Of a stretch of 17,858 nt of DNA, positions 9,601 through 17,166 are shown piece after piece. Position 1 is the first letter of the stretch, and each line of letters starts with the position of its first letter. A program made the translations under genes and the position numbers. The notes under the pieces were generated by a model, which saw nothing but the letters and a program-made list of their open reading frames with translations, did no database searches and was not told where the DNA came from. This stretch comes from Planctomycetota bacterium (GTDB lineage Bacteria > Planctomycetota > Planctomycetia > Pirellulales > Pirellulaceae). The DNA is taken from positions 1 through 17,858 of the forward strand of contig JAJRVM010000121.1 of NCBI GenBank assembly GCA_024277285.1. The letters are read 5' to 3'.

Positions 9601-9836
9601 GCGTTACGTTGAAGTGGCAAGATGCCAATGGCAAGTGGTTGACGCAGTTTTCATCCGCGCAATCCACCGTGAAGAACCGCAGCGATGGCCAATGGCAATC
9701 GCTTGACTTTTATTTTTGTACTCCCCCAAGTGAACAACCACGTCTCGTCTATATGTTGCTGGTCGAAGGGGCCAAGGACGGACAGGCGTGGTTCGATGAT
9801 ATTGAGCTTGGCCAGATTGTGGCGGAGCAGGAATAG
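6639..9836 (+). CDS. Secreted GH29 alpha-L-fucosidase-like / DUF4838 / carbohydrate-binding protein
   Basis: 1065 residues. A signal peptide (hydrophobic YLALVVMAIVLLSV, then SRLSAQ) predicts export. Residues ~50-345 match the GH29 catalytic barrel: RFGMFLHF near 57, YGVLTVKHTGAWCLWDS at ~104-120, DIVRQYVDAFRSRGLKVGLYY, LLWID with Asp215 as likely nucleophile, and NYLLNVPPDRTGRIP. The usual KHHDGF is KHTGAW here, and the usual fucosidase C-terminal beta-sandwich is absent. Residues ~355-480 resemble the N-terminal domain of alpha-glucuronidase-type hydrolases (GTQELLERYLGVRWLFPGE). Residues ~500-790 are a DUF4838-type region. After a helical segment (~830-885), residues ~895-1060 form a CBM4/9-like jelly roll ending in AWFDDIELGQI. 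The likely job is hydrolysis of fucose-containing polysaccharide; the role of the DUF4838 part is unknown. It is preceded by AGGAG at good spacing and faces the convergent kinase gene. Domain calls are firm, substrate is inferred. Confidence 0.9.
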   Translation: MKTFLHYRYLALVVMAIVLLSVSRLSAQGSSIRDGRRAENAKPVGAGDRQDFLDWRFGMFLHFNMGTFVGLDWANGHEDPAVFAPSQLDCGQWADVAKAAGMRYGVLTVKHTGAWCLWDSAHTTHDITALKNYRNGKGDIVRQYVDAFRSRGLKVGLYYCFPGDYARPPAGVAVEGKPDLHGLPPEAAGDYVGFIKKQLAELLTNYGPIDLLWIDQYRNKYTASAWPEIRAHIKKLQPRCVLVANNARSLDVSDVLSYEFPWRPELPPEDNALPAEVSDTLLTHSRWFWHAGLGPDDLQSVEAIVKKVKLCNSRHANYLLNVPPDRTGRIPAAWAARLQQVGKELEGQTPEDEAEGVELVRDNKAVGCIVVAAKEPALVKEAAELVVRVIEKRTGVRLALKSEPPQDMAVLRITADSPDPDLDKDGYLISSPSSEGIVVSGGSEWGAMFGTQELLERYLGVRWLFPGEVGDYIPKSDKVLIPRVTVRETPAFFSRQVSGHAFAGSRQKNPLAMWLMRARMHGRMSFHHNLLHLFPPDTDGKSHPEFFPVVNGTHRVPSKRGDYNWQPVLDANGIVEEAVDRINVFFDTHEATESYSLGMNDTHAWDDAVMKGDVRRNSIGKVDLSDYYFRWASQVAEGVLKKHPDKWFGCLAYNELTDPPRQVKVNAHILPYVCIDRMMWADPAARKADIDRTHAWLKVAPRLAWYDYIYGDQFYKLPRVYPHLMGEYLRFANENGVVAYYAEAYPTAAWSEGPKLYVFFKLLWDPTRDVDAMLDEWCNLAVGRKAAPHLRAYYAFWEDFWTRRVPTTDWFTNGVRRTCYLPMHGTGYFDALEVDDLDRCEAWMSQVKALAQTQEEKARAEFLFAGWERVKQAMEDCIELLRYAKEGPPRGMHERRVFLDDCEDAGKQNVRGGLPRGWSYWQRVGSKAQFVWDRSAGDTNPGALRIAARGSDGQPLCFLKKIHVEPRTFYRARCRIRTNGIDPAATVGVTLKWQDANGKWLTQFSSAQSTVKNRSDGQWQSLDFYFCTPPSEQPRLVYMLLVEGAKDGQAWFDDIELGQIVAEQE

Positions 9837-9838
9837 AA

Positions 9839-9894
9839 CGGCCGAAAGTGACGCCGAAGCGCCATTGAGAAACGGCACAGTTCCGTCTCGGCCG
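9839..9894. terminator. Nested inverted repeat between convergent genes
   Basis: CGGCCGA (9839-9845) pairs with TCGGCCG (9888-9894), and inside it ACGG (9872-9875) pairs with CCGT (9883-9886). It lies just after the TAG stop of the glycoside hydrolase, in the 135-bp gap before the 3' end of the kinase gene. It could serve transcripts from either side. No T-run is seen, so the terminator call is tentative. Confidence 0.35.
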
Positions 9895-9971
9895 CCCCGT
9901 AAACACCCGCTCCGAATGAGAATGTGGTGTTAACTCAATTGGGCCGCTATCCGGGACGATTCCGAGGCCTT

Positions 9972-12900
9972 TCATTTTTCTTTGAGCGACATGCGCGCTG
10001 GCGTCGACTCGGCCGCCACACAGATTGTTTCGACTTTGTTCCAGAGTATTTCGAGTGAAGAACGCCGAGCCTTGGGGAGGCGTTCGATCCAGGGGGTGTC
10101 GCGAATCGCTGCCAGGTCGGGGGCACGCTGCCAATGCCGCAGAGTTGTGGCCAGGACGGAGCGCTGCGCGACCGGGCCGCGCTCCAGTTGTTCGTCAATC
10201 ATGTCGAGTTCCTGCTGCAGCCACTGGTAGGCCTGCTCACACGACGCGGCTCGCTGCGCGTCATCCAGATGCTTGCCTGTTCCGCCGCCGCCGCTTGCCA
10301 AAGCCGCGCTGCAGGCGGCATTGTACCGATGCGGAGTGCTCGGATCTTTCGCCAGACGCGGGCTGGCTTGAAACGCTTCCTTGGCTAGGCGAACATGTTC
10401 CGAGTAGAGTTTTCGATAGTAGCAAAGACCGGCGTACTCGATCTTCTCGGTGTCATTGGCGGGCAGCAATGAACCGTCAAGTACATCGGCGAGCTGCGCG
10501 TTCAACTCCACCTTCCGCCGCGCCAGCTCTAGCCACTGTTCCGGGTTTTCCTTGTAGGCAGGGTGTCGTGCTCCCAACGCGTAAGCTTTTTCCTTGCTCG
10601 CGAGTGCCTTCTCGAATTGTCCCAACTGCTCCATCACGGTCCCGTGCAGAAACTGAATCTGCACTCGCACGGAGGCCGCCAGCTTGATCTGCAGGGCTTG
10701 CGTACAGGTCAATGCGGCTTGTTCGTAGTCGTTTGAGCGGATGTGCAGGCGAACCAGTTCGAGATAGGTGCGGCCAGATCGGGGATCGACATCCAAGGCT
10801 TTCCGAAGTTCGGCGATGGCATCCGTTGTGTCGCCGCGTCTAGCCAGTAGGCTGGCTAAGCTGATGCGAGTGAGAACGTCTTGCGGATCGATTTCGATCG
10901 ACTTTCGTATGGCGGCGATCGACTCATCAGCTCTCCCATCCAGTTCCAGAGCCATGCCGAGTGTCACATGAGCACGTGGGTCGTTCGGCGCAAGCTTGAT
11001 CAGTTCTTGGTAATCCTTGATGACGCGATCCCAGGAACGCGTTTGCATGTACAGGGCTGCCCGACGTTTCAGTCCCTCCACCGCTTCCGCTTCCGATTCG
11101 ACAAGTTGCGTGTAATCCGCGATCGCCAGGTCCCGGTTCCCCAGTTTTTGGTGGATCTGAGCGCGATGCCGGAAGTCACTCGGACAAACGGAGCCGTCCT
11201 CCACCAGCCGGTTGGCATGCCACAGAGCCGCCGCCCACCGCTCTTGAGTGTAGAGTGCCTGCATGCTTCTGCGATGCCAGTCGGCCTGTGTCGTCGGATC
11301 GAACCTGCTGGTCCAGAATGATGGCTGGGCCTGCCGAAAAGCCTGCCATTGCTCCATGTATTGGTTGACGGTCAGATTCGTTATCCCACCGTCACCGATC
11401 AATCGCTTGCCGGATGCCAGTTCCGCCAGCATGACACCGTGGTCTGGCATCAGTTCGGTGAGCGGTTGGACGTGTTGCAGGTCAAACGAAAAAACGCCGT
11501 TCAGTTTTCCACCGACGACGATGTGCCGCTCGTCGGGCGTGACTTGGAGTTGCCAGGCCATGCCGGGAAGACGCAGCGGTGGTGAGAGCGGTCGCCCCGT
11601 TGCCGCGTGCCAGATGCGAATGCTGGAATCATGGCTGGCGGTGGCCACCCACTGCCCGTCATTCAGGAATGCAACATCCATCACCTCGTTATCGTGTTGC
11701 ATGGGATTGGAGACCAACCGCCCGGTCTGCCAGTGCCACACACGCGCGAATGAATCCCGCCCGGCCGAGACCAGATATTGGCCGTCTGGGCTGAACTTCG
11801 CCGTGAAGACCCAGTCAGGATGCTGGATCGCGGCGGCCAATGGCTGACCGGTGGCCAGTTCCCAAACACGTACCTCGTTCTGGAAACTCGCAGTGACCAT
11901 CCGGGTCCCATCCGGCGAGAATTGTACGTCGCAGCACCGGCCTTTCGTCTTCAGTACGTACCGCAGCTTGCCACTTGGCACTTCATACAGGTAGACCTGA
12001 TTGTCCGTACCACCTGCACGACGCGAATCGCCTCCAATGCCCCAGACGATGATCTGGTGGCCGTCCGGACTGAAACGCACACGACCGTTGTTCCGATAAC
12101 GGTTGTGCATGATTCTTGTGCTGCCCAGTTGAATTCTGCGGTGCACGGACCAGTCTTCGGTGTCCACGAGCACCACTTCGCTGGTGGCACAAACGACGGC
12201 GATTAATTTCCCGTCGGGGCTGTAGTCAACGTCGCGCGGTTCCGATGGCATTGCAACGGTGGCCACTGGCATATGGCTTTCGTTCCAGTTCCAGACGGTC
12301 AAATTCCCGCCTTTCCCGTCCGGTAAGAACATGCCGCGCAGTCTCGCACCCGTGCTGGTGTAGGCCGAGCTGCAGACCGCCACTTCTCGTCCGTTGGGCG
12401 AAAAGTCCGCCGCCAAAATGTAGCCTCCCGGCTCAATCGGGTGCCCGACCGTTCGGCCCGACCGTATTTCATGAACGTAAGTCCGATTCACCTTGGCGCC
12501 GCGGTAGGTGGCTCCGCAAGGGATCACCAGCTTGCCGTCCGGACTCATGGCGCACAACGAGTAGGCTGCCGGTGTGGGAAAGTGTCTTGAGAGACGACGT
12601 CCCTCGGGCCGTGACCAGACGCGGATCAATCCACCCTCCTGAGCTGTGGCGAATTGGAGGCCGTCGCGGGAAAATGCCACCGCGTGAACGTTGTTGGTGT
12701 GAGTGATCGGATGACCTAACGGACTCCCATCTTGGGCAGACCAAAGGCGTGCCGTTCGGTCCGCACTGCCGGTCAGAATCGTGGAGCCGTCGGAGCTGAT
12801 ACTAATCGCGACCACGTTGTTGCTGTGTTCGAGCTGGTAGGATTCCGTCTTGTCCCCGTCGAAGGTGATTAGTGTCGCGTATGGAAAACCGCCCACCACG

Positions 12901-15143
12901 ACAAACCGGCCCTCCCGGTCGGCCACCAGTGCTGAGGCAGTGCTGCTCGCGTAGGTGAGCTGTCGAATTTTCCGTCCCGTCCGACTGTCGCGCTGAATGA
13001 GAATCCCGTCACTCTTGCAGGTGATCAGCCCGTGCCGGTCGCCGAGCCACTGTGGCGCGACAACATCGGCCCCCAGCCAGTCGGGCTCTCTTCGGCCATT
13101 GTGTTCGACGGGGGCTAGTATTTGCGCGAACTGTCGTGACTGCCCGTCAAACTGAAAAACTGTGGCGGTATGGTCATGTCCAAACACCAATAGATGGTTA
13201 CCGGGCGTGTCGTACACTAAGGCGACCGCCGGGGAGGCGAGTTTGAAGGCCTCACCAACGAAGTCGTTTCTTTCCCAATCCCAAATCCGCAGTCGCGCGC
13301 CGCCGAGAGCCAGGTATCGGCCGTCACGACTCGTTGCCATGGCACGCACGGAAAACCCGACGACCGACCGGGCCAGACTCTGTTGTTCGGGAAATGAACG
13401 GACGTGCAGTGCACCGACGGCAACAACAGCCAATTTGGTGCCGGCGTGGTTCCATTGAGCTAAAACAGCAATGGCCGGAGCGGCATCTGGCAGCAGTTCA
13501 ACGCGCCTCTCGGTATTCAGATCCCAGAGCTGGCAGCCTGCCGTCGTGTGCGTCAGCAGATGGCTTCCTTGGGGATGGAACGCCATCTGCGTGATCTGCG
13601 ACTCGCCGGTCAGCAACGCGTTGACCGGCAAATGGGATTGCGACATCCAACTGTTGACCCGAATCCGATTCAATTGCCGTCGTTCTCCGTGCCGGTCACT
13701 GGTCCTGGCTACTGCATTGGCGAACCACAGCATCGCTGTTTCCGGCTCATGCTGCCGTGTCGCAATAAAGCCCATCGCCGAGTACATATCAAGTAGCGAC
13801 TCTTCGGCCTGCGAACGGGCCGTGTCGGCGCTGTGGCGCAAGCTCGCCTGGCGGTAGGCCACGATCGGACCGCTGATGCCTAACCCCGCGAGCAGGCTCA
13901 GCACCAGCGCCGAGAGTGTCGCGACCACGGGGTTGCGCTGGCACCATCGCCATAGGCGGGCGCCGAAACTGATCGGGCGCGCGTGGATCGGTTCGCCATC
14001 ATGCCATCGCCGCAGGTCGTCTGCCAGCTCGGCTGCCGAAGAGTACCTGCGGGAACGGTCCTTCTCCAAGCACTTCAGGCAAATGATGTTCAAGTCTAAT
14101 GGCACGCTCGGGACAAACTGTTGCAGGGATACTGGTTCCTGTTCCAGTACCTGCATCAACGTCTGCACCGTGCTCGCTGCCTGAAACGGAGGTCGTCCAG
14201 AAAGCAGCGTGTATAAGACAGCCCCGAGGGCGTAGACGTCTGAAGTGGGGCCTACCTTCCCCAGTTGGCCGGCCGCTTGTTCGGGCGGCATGTAACTGGG
14301 CGTTCCCAGTACTTGACCTGTGCGCGTGAGTTCCGAATCACATTCAATGCTCTTGGCTAGTCCGAAATCGGTGACTCTTGGATGTCCCTTGGAGTCAATC
14401 AGCACGTTGGCCGGTTTCAAATCTCGGTGAATGATCCCCTGCTGGTGGGCATACTGAACCGCCTCACAGACCTCCAAGATGATCTCCACCGCGCGACGTG
14501 GCGACATCGGTCCGCTTTGGAGCTGTTCCGCCAAGCTCGGACCGTCAATGTAACCCATGGTGAAGTAGTGCTGGCCCTCGTGCTCGCCGATCTCAAAGAT
14601 CGGCACGATGCCAGGGTGATCCAGCTTCCCGGCAGCAGCAGCTTCGAGCTGCAATCGCTTGACATCCTCCTCGCGCGCCATCTGGCCTGCCAGGATCATT
14701 TTCAAGGCCACCGTCCGATTCAGAGTTAACTGCCGGGCCTTGTACACCACCCCCATCCCACCGTGCGCTATCTCGGCTAACAACTCGTAGTCGCCAAAGA
14801 AACGGTGCTGTGGCCGTACCGTTTTGATCGTCGCCGAGACATGCGCAAGCGTGTTTTCGTCGGAACCTCGCGACGGCGGTCTGCCGCCGGGCCCCTGCTT
14901 GGCACGATGGTCGGCTGCTGCATCAGCGATGTCTGAGAGACCGTGCAGCGTGGGTTGATCGTTCCCCTTCGTTTCTCCCGGCTCTCGCTGCTGGGCAAAC
15001 ACACGCAGCGCGGCGGCAAGCTGCGGATGCTGGGCTGCAATCTGGTCCGGTTTGAATTTGTCCGTAGCAGCCTGCGCAGCAAGGCACTCGGCAGTCATGC
15101 GGTTCAGACAGCGACGAATACTATGCTCAGAATCTGACGGCAT
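9972..15143 (-). CDS. Membrane-anchored Ser/Thr protein kinase with WD40 and TPR repeats
   Basis: 1723 residues. After a ~115-residue leader, residues ~119-385 are a complete Hanks-type kinase: glycine loop HGGMGVV (127-133), Lys148 in VALK, HRDLKPAN with Asp241, DFG at 259-261, and YMPPEQ in place of APE at 285-289. All catalytic residues are present. One hydrophobic segment (~406-430) is a likely transmembrane helix, so the C-terminal ~1290 residues would lie outside the cytoplasm. Residues ~505-1225 hold many WD40-type repeats (for example VVAISISSDGSTILTGSADR then TARLW), enough for about two propellers. Residues ~1290-1620 are TPR-like helical repeats. The protein probably senses or scaffolds outside and phosphorylates cytoplasmic targets; targets are unknown. 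Start ATG 15143 has no SD sequence. Many planctomycete relatives sit next to an ECF sigma factor gene, but none is seen here. Confidence 0.93.
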   Translation of the reverse strand: MPSDSEHSIRRCLNRMTAECLAAQAATDKFKPDQIAAQHPQLAAALRVFAQQREPGETKGNDQPTLHGLSDIADAAADHRAKQGPGGRPPSRGSDENTLAHVSATIKTVRPQHRFFGDYELLAEIAHGGMGVVYKARQLTLNRTVALKMILAGQMAREEDVKRLQLEAAAAGKLDHPGIVPIFEIGEHEGQHYFTMGYIDGPSLAEQLQSGPMSPRRAVEIILEVCEAVQYAHQQGIIHRDLKPANVLIDSKGHPRVTDFGLAKSIECDSELTRTGQVLGTPSYMPPEQAAGQLGKVGPTSDVYALGAVLYTLLSGRPPFQAASTVQTLMQVLEQEPVSLQQFVPSVPLDLNIICLKCLEKDRSRRYSSAAELADDLRRWHDGEPIHARPISFGARLWRWCQRNPVVATLSALVLSLLAGLGISGPIVAYRQASLRHSADTARSQAEESLLDMYSAMGFIATRQHEPETAMLWFANAVARTSDRHGERRQLNRIRVNSWMSQSHLPVNALLTGESQITQMAFHPQGSHLLTHTTAGCQLWDLNTERRVELLPDAAPAIAVLAQWNHAGTKLAVVAVGALHVRSFPEQQSLARSVVGFSVRAMATSRDGRYLALGGARLRIWDWERNDFVGEAFKLASPAVALVYDTPGNHLLVFGHDHTATVFQFDGQSRQFAQILAPVEHNGRREPDWLGADVVAPQWLGDRHGLITCKSDGILIQRDSRTGRKIRQLTYASSTASALVADREGRFVVVGGFPYATLITFDGDKTESYQLEHSNNVVAISISSDGSTILTGSADRTARLWSAQDGSPLGHPITHTNNVHAVAFSRDGLQFATAQEGGLIRVWSRPEGRRLSRHFPTPAAYSLCAMSPDGKLVIPCGATYRGAKVNRTYVHEIRSGRTVGHPIEPGGYILAADFSPNGREVAVCSSAYTSTGARLRGMFLPDGKGGNLTVWNWNESHMPVATVAMPSEPRDVDYSPDGKLIAVVCATSEVVLVDTEDWSVHRRIQLGSTRIMHNRYRNNGRVRFSPDGHQIIVWGIGGDSRRAGGTDNQVYLYEVPSGKLRYVLKTKGRCCDVQFSPDGTRMVTASFQNEVRVWELATGQPLAAAIQHPDWVFTAKFSPDGQYLVSAGRDSFARVWHWQTGRLVSNPMQHDNEVMDVAFLNDGQWVATASHDSSIRIWHAATGRPLSPPLRLPGMAWQLQVTPDERHIVVGGKLNGVFSFDLQHVQPLTELMPDHGVMLAELASGKRLIGDGGITNLTVNQYMEQWQAFRQAQPSFWTSRFDPTTQADWHRRSMQALYTQERWAAALWHANRLVEDGSVCPSDFRHRAQIHQKLGNRDLAIADYTQLVESEAEAVEGLKRRAALYMQTRSWDRVIKDYQELIKLAPNDPRAHVTLGMALELDGRADESIAAIRKSIEIDPQDVLTRISLASLLARRGDTTDAIAELRKALDVDPRSGRTYLELVRLHIRSNDYEQAALTCTQALQIKLAASVRVQIQFLHGTVMEQLGQFEKALASKEKAYALGARHPAYKENPEQWLELARRKVELNAQLADVLDGSLLPANDTEKIEYAGLCYYRKLYSEHVRLAKEAFQASPRLAKDPSTPHRYNAACSAALASGGGGTGKHLDDAQRAASCEQAYQWLQQELDMIDEQLERGPVAQRSVLATTLRHWQRAPDLAAIRDTPWIERLPKARRSSLEILWNKVETICVAAESTPARMSLKEK

Positions 15144-15369
15144 AAGAGAATCTCACGGCAGGTCAGCACCGATGGCAGAAAAGAAACGCACCAGCTAGCT
15201 CTCGAGCGATGTGAAACGCAACGCGTCGACGTATCCCGACACGAGCGATTCGGTTGATTGTACGTCGTGCGAGCAGGAAGGCAACGCCCGCAAGGGGGGG
15301 GCGTGAGGAGGTCGTTGGCTTCTCTCGCGGGATCGACGTGTTCGTGTCCGTCCCAAAACGAATGATGTC
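15144..15369. other. Upstream spacer of the kinase gene
   Basis: This stretch should contain the kinase promoter, on the minus strand, but no convincing -35/-10 pair is visible. It includes a run of eight G (15294-15301). A 144-codon minus-strand frame over 15104-15538 overlaps the kinase start and the long inverted repeat, is rich in Arg/Cys/Ser and has no recognisable domain, so I do not call it a gene. Confidence 0.5.
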
Positions 15370-15453
15370 TCAATCGACGCCTGCCTCCGTTTTGGCAGCG
15401 TGGGCAACCCTGAAAACTATGTAGCTTTCCAAAACGGAGGCAGGCGTCATTGA
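15370..15453. repeat. Long inverted repeat, 20-bp perfect arms, 33-base loop
   Basis: GACGCCTGCCTCCGTTTTGG at 15376-15395 has its exact reverse complement at 15429-15448. Beyond a single unpaired C (15375), TCAAT (15370-15374) pairs with ATTGA (15449-15453), giving a 25-bp stem with one bulge. The loop (15396-15428) has no obvious pattern. It lies between the kinase start and the 3' end of the toxin gene. It could be a small transposon-derived element, a structured RNA or a strong transcription barrier. Confidence 0.8.
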
Positions 15454-15560
15454 TTGTCCGCCTGGCATTGTCGCGGCATCGCGAACCATGGTACGTATTG
15501 TCTGCTTTTAGATCATCTCGGCTGTGTTTTGGTAACACAATAGTCCGTAAACCAACACCA

Positions 15561-15590
15561 AAATGATCCGGTTCATGAACGGGGTCATTT
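15561..15590 (-). terminator. Dyad overlapping the stop codon of the AbiEii gene
   Basis: AAATGA (15561-15566) and TCATTT (15585-15590) pair around the 10-base palindrome GTTCATGAAC (15571-15580), with CC/GG pairs between. The right arm contains the toxin gene's TGA stop (15585-15587). In the minus-strand transcript it would form a hairpin at the very end of the operon. A short TTTTGG stretch follows it, which makes it a plausible but imperfect terminator. Confidence 0.45.
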
Positions 15591-16520
15591 CGGCCGCTGG
15601 TTACCTACAATCCATGGGCCGGGTGCGTTCCAATGTGCGACGAACGGCTCTCCCGACTCAACCGCTTGAGCCACCGGCCTGAGAAAGGTGGCGATTGACT
15701 CAATGGCAGCCGAGAGATCGGTCGGGGCGTCGTTAAGCCGGGACTTCCGTACAAACGCCTGCCATTGAGTTACTTTCGTCTCATTCGTTGCGAAGGAGGG
15801 CGACAGCGCTGTGGGTTGCGCCGTTACCGTTGTGCCTCGATTGGCAAACGTCTTTTCTACTGCCGACGCCAAGGCCACGCCATTGAAGTCGAAAAGGCTG
15901 GACAAAAGCCAGATGTCGTAGAAGTCCTTCATCCGGCTGTTCGACAAACCAAGCTTGACCATGGCCTCGAACTTCTCAGCAACGGTCGTTTCTCGACTGT
16001 ATGCTCGCAGTCTCGGTGCTGTGTGGTCGAGGATGGTCGGGTATTCAGTCATCGAAGCACCCGGAAACACGATGTCCCCTAATCCAACATCGACCTGCAT
16101 GGAGATTGGTATGTTCTGGAGGGAGCCACGGAAGGTTATTCGAACTCCCTCGTAATCTGCATCCTCCTTGATGACGACACCTGCAACGCTATCCGGATCG
16201 AAATCGAGGCCGTCCGGCTCGACGGCCTGATGGCATGCATCTCGGAAGACGCTCGTGAGATCATCGACTCGGTTCGACATGTTGCCGAGCAGATCAATGT
16301 CCTTGGTCGGCCGAATGGTCGATGCACGCCACACGGTCAACATCAGCGCGCCCTTCAATATGAATTTGTTTGCGTGTGGCGTCTGAGTCAGTCGATACAG
16401 GAATCGCTCCATCGCAAAGTACTGCAGGGTCTCCTGAAAGGGGCGGTCCGACGCTTTCGCGATATTGAGGAGCCGTTGCCGGACAGAGGCTGCGACGTTC
16501 TTTAGCTTTCGGTCTGTCAC
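15585..16520 (-). CDS. abiEii: AbiEii/AbiGii-family nucleotidyltransferase toxin
   Basis: 311 residues from the GTG at 16520, which overlaps the TGA of the antitoxin gene as GTGA. The frame is open further upstream, to 16676, but that part lies inside the antitoxin gene and is not needed. The family motifs are visible: FILKGALMLTVW (53-64) for motif I, TKDIDLLG with the metal-binding pair Asp74 and Asp76, EKFEAMVKLG with Lys183 and Glu185, and SRMKDFYDIWLL (195-206) with Arg196, Lys198, Asp199 and Asp202. Motif I reads KGAL rather than KGGT, a variant I believe occurs in one AbiEii subfamily. Members are the toxins of type IV toxin-antitoxin systems that act in the cytoplasm, and relatives transfer nucleotides to tRNA. 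Length is normal and the catalytic set looks intact, so the toxin should be active. Confidence 0.9.
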   Translation of the reverse strand: MTDRKLKNVAASVRQRLLNIAKASDRPFQETLQYFAMERFLYRLTQTPHANKFILKGALMLTVWRASTIRPTKDIDLLGNMSNRVDDLTSVFRDACHQAVEPDGLDFDPDSVAGVVIKEDADYEGVRITFRGSLQNIPISMQVDVGLGDIVFPGASMTEYPTILDHTAPRLRAYSRETTVAEKFEAMVKLGLSNSRMKDFYDIWLLSSLFDFNGVALASAVEKTFANRGTTVTAQPTALSPSFATNETKVTQWQAFVRKSRLNDAPTDLSAAIESIATFLRPVAQAVESGEPFVAHWNAPGPWIVGNQRPK

Positions 16521-17131
16521 AGTATCGCCTCGATGTAGGGACGCATTACCTTGTCGACACGACAGGTGGCGGCATGCTCTAGAATCGCATCGACGTCGTA
16601 ACGGCGTTGTTGCTTGTACATCTTGAGGGCCTCGAGGCACGTGTCGAGGCCAATCTTGTTTCGGTACTTGAAGCAATCCGCAAGTGTTTTTTCGCGAGAA
16701 TAGAGTTGCACCGTTGCCGGACCCATGTCGTGCGTTTCGACCCCTTCGGTGAACGCTTTCCCGCTGAACCGAAAGACACGAACCGGTGGATAGCCGATCC
16801 GCGGTGGCTCGGAGTTGCGACCGATGGCTAGGTAAATTTCATGCGGTATTTGCGTGGTGAGTTCGTGAAACGAGAGTGCGGAAATCAGGCAGATGACCCC
16901 CGAAGGGACCTTGGCGGCCACGGTAGCCAGGTCGGGGTGAGTCGGTGGAAGAGCCTCAACGAGTTGATACAGTCCTCGGCTGATTTTCTGCAGATCGCCT
17001 TGCTCAAGCATCCGTTTGAGCGTATCGCGATGGATACCGGACCGAATGGCAACCGACATGCGTAGTAGCCCGCCGTTCTGCTTGAACACAGATTTCGCTC
17101 GCTCGACAGGTCTGGGGTCGGATTCAGTCAC
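16517..17131 (-). CDS. abiEi: AbiEi-family antitoxin and transcriptional repressor
   Basis: 204 residues from GTG 17131, chosen because GGAGG (17142-17146) lies 10 bases upstream; a TTG at 17137 is in frame but only 4 bases from it. Residues ~10-60 form a winged helix-turn-helix (LRMSVAIRSGIHRDTLKRML, then GDLQKISRGLYQL). The rest matches the AbiEi C-terminal domain: SGVICLISALSFHEL, EIYLAIGR, TVQLYSREKTLADCFKYRNKIG and a C-terminal helical part. In characterised AbiE systems the N-terminal domain binds inverted repeats at the promoter and represses the operon, while the C-terminal domain is needed for antitoxin activity, without a stable complex with the toxin. Gene order (antitoxin first), the 4-base overlap with abiEii and the promoter dyads all agree with this. 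Confidence 0.9.
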   Translation of the reverse strand: MTESDPRPVERAKSVFKQNGGLLRMSVAIRSGIHRDTLKRMLEQGDLQKISRGLYQLVEALPPTHPDLATVAAKVPSGVICLISALSFHELTTQIPHEIYLAIGRNSEPPRIGYPPVRVFRFSGKAFTEGVETHDMGPATVQLYSREKTLADCFKYRNKIGLDTCLEALKMYKQQRRYDVDAILEHAATCRVDKVMRPYIEAIL

Positions 17132-17133
17132 GT

Positions 17134-17166
17134 CCAAACAACCTCCACTTGTTGGTTTATGGAGGT
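17134..17166 (-). promoter_or_regulatory. Candidate AbiEi operator and SD-containing hairpin
   Basis: Two overlapping dyads lie between the -10 box and the start codon. ACCTCCA (17141-17147) and TGGAGGT (17160-17166) are exact inverted repeats 12 bases apart, so they cover the expected transcription start and the ribosome binding site. CCAAACAA (17134-17141) and TTGTTGG (17149-17155) pair with one bulge and place the GGAGG in the loop. The position suits repressor binding, and in the mRNA either dyad would involve the SD. Confidence 0.6.
17142..17146 (-). promoter_or_regulatory. Shine-Dalgarno of abiEi
   Basis: GGAGG on the minus strand, 10 bases before GTG 17131. It decides the start in favour of GTG 17131 over TTG 17137. 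Confidence 0.7.

Noticed and set aside
10025..10687. 220-codon plus-strand frame opposite the kinase TPR region
   Set aside because: It lies antisense to well-supported TPR-coding sequence and its Arg/Pro-rich composition is typical of a shadow.
15294..15301. G8 run as a G-quadruplex or phase-variable tract
   Set aside because: Only one G tract is present, and it lies outside any gene or recognised promoter, so neither role is supported.
15104..15538. 144-codon minus-strand frame upstream of the kinase as a missing sigma factor
   Set aside because: It has no sigma region 2 or 4 motifs, crosses the long inverted repeat and overlaps the kinase start in another frame.
16521..16676. N-terminal extension of AbiEii to 16676
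   Set aside because: The extra 52 residues are encoded inside abiEi in another frame and do not resemble the family; the GTGA overlap at 16517-16520 is the natural start.
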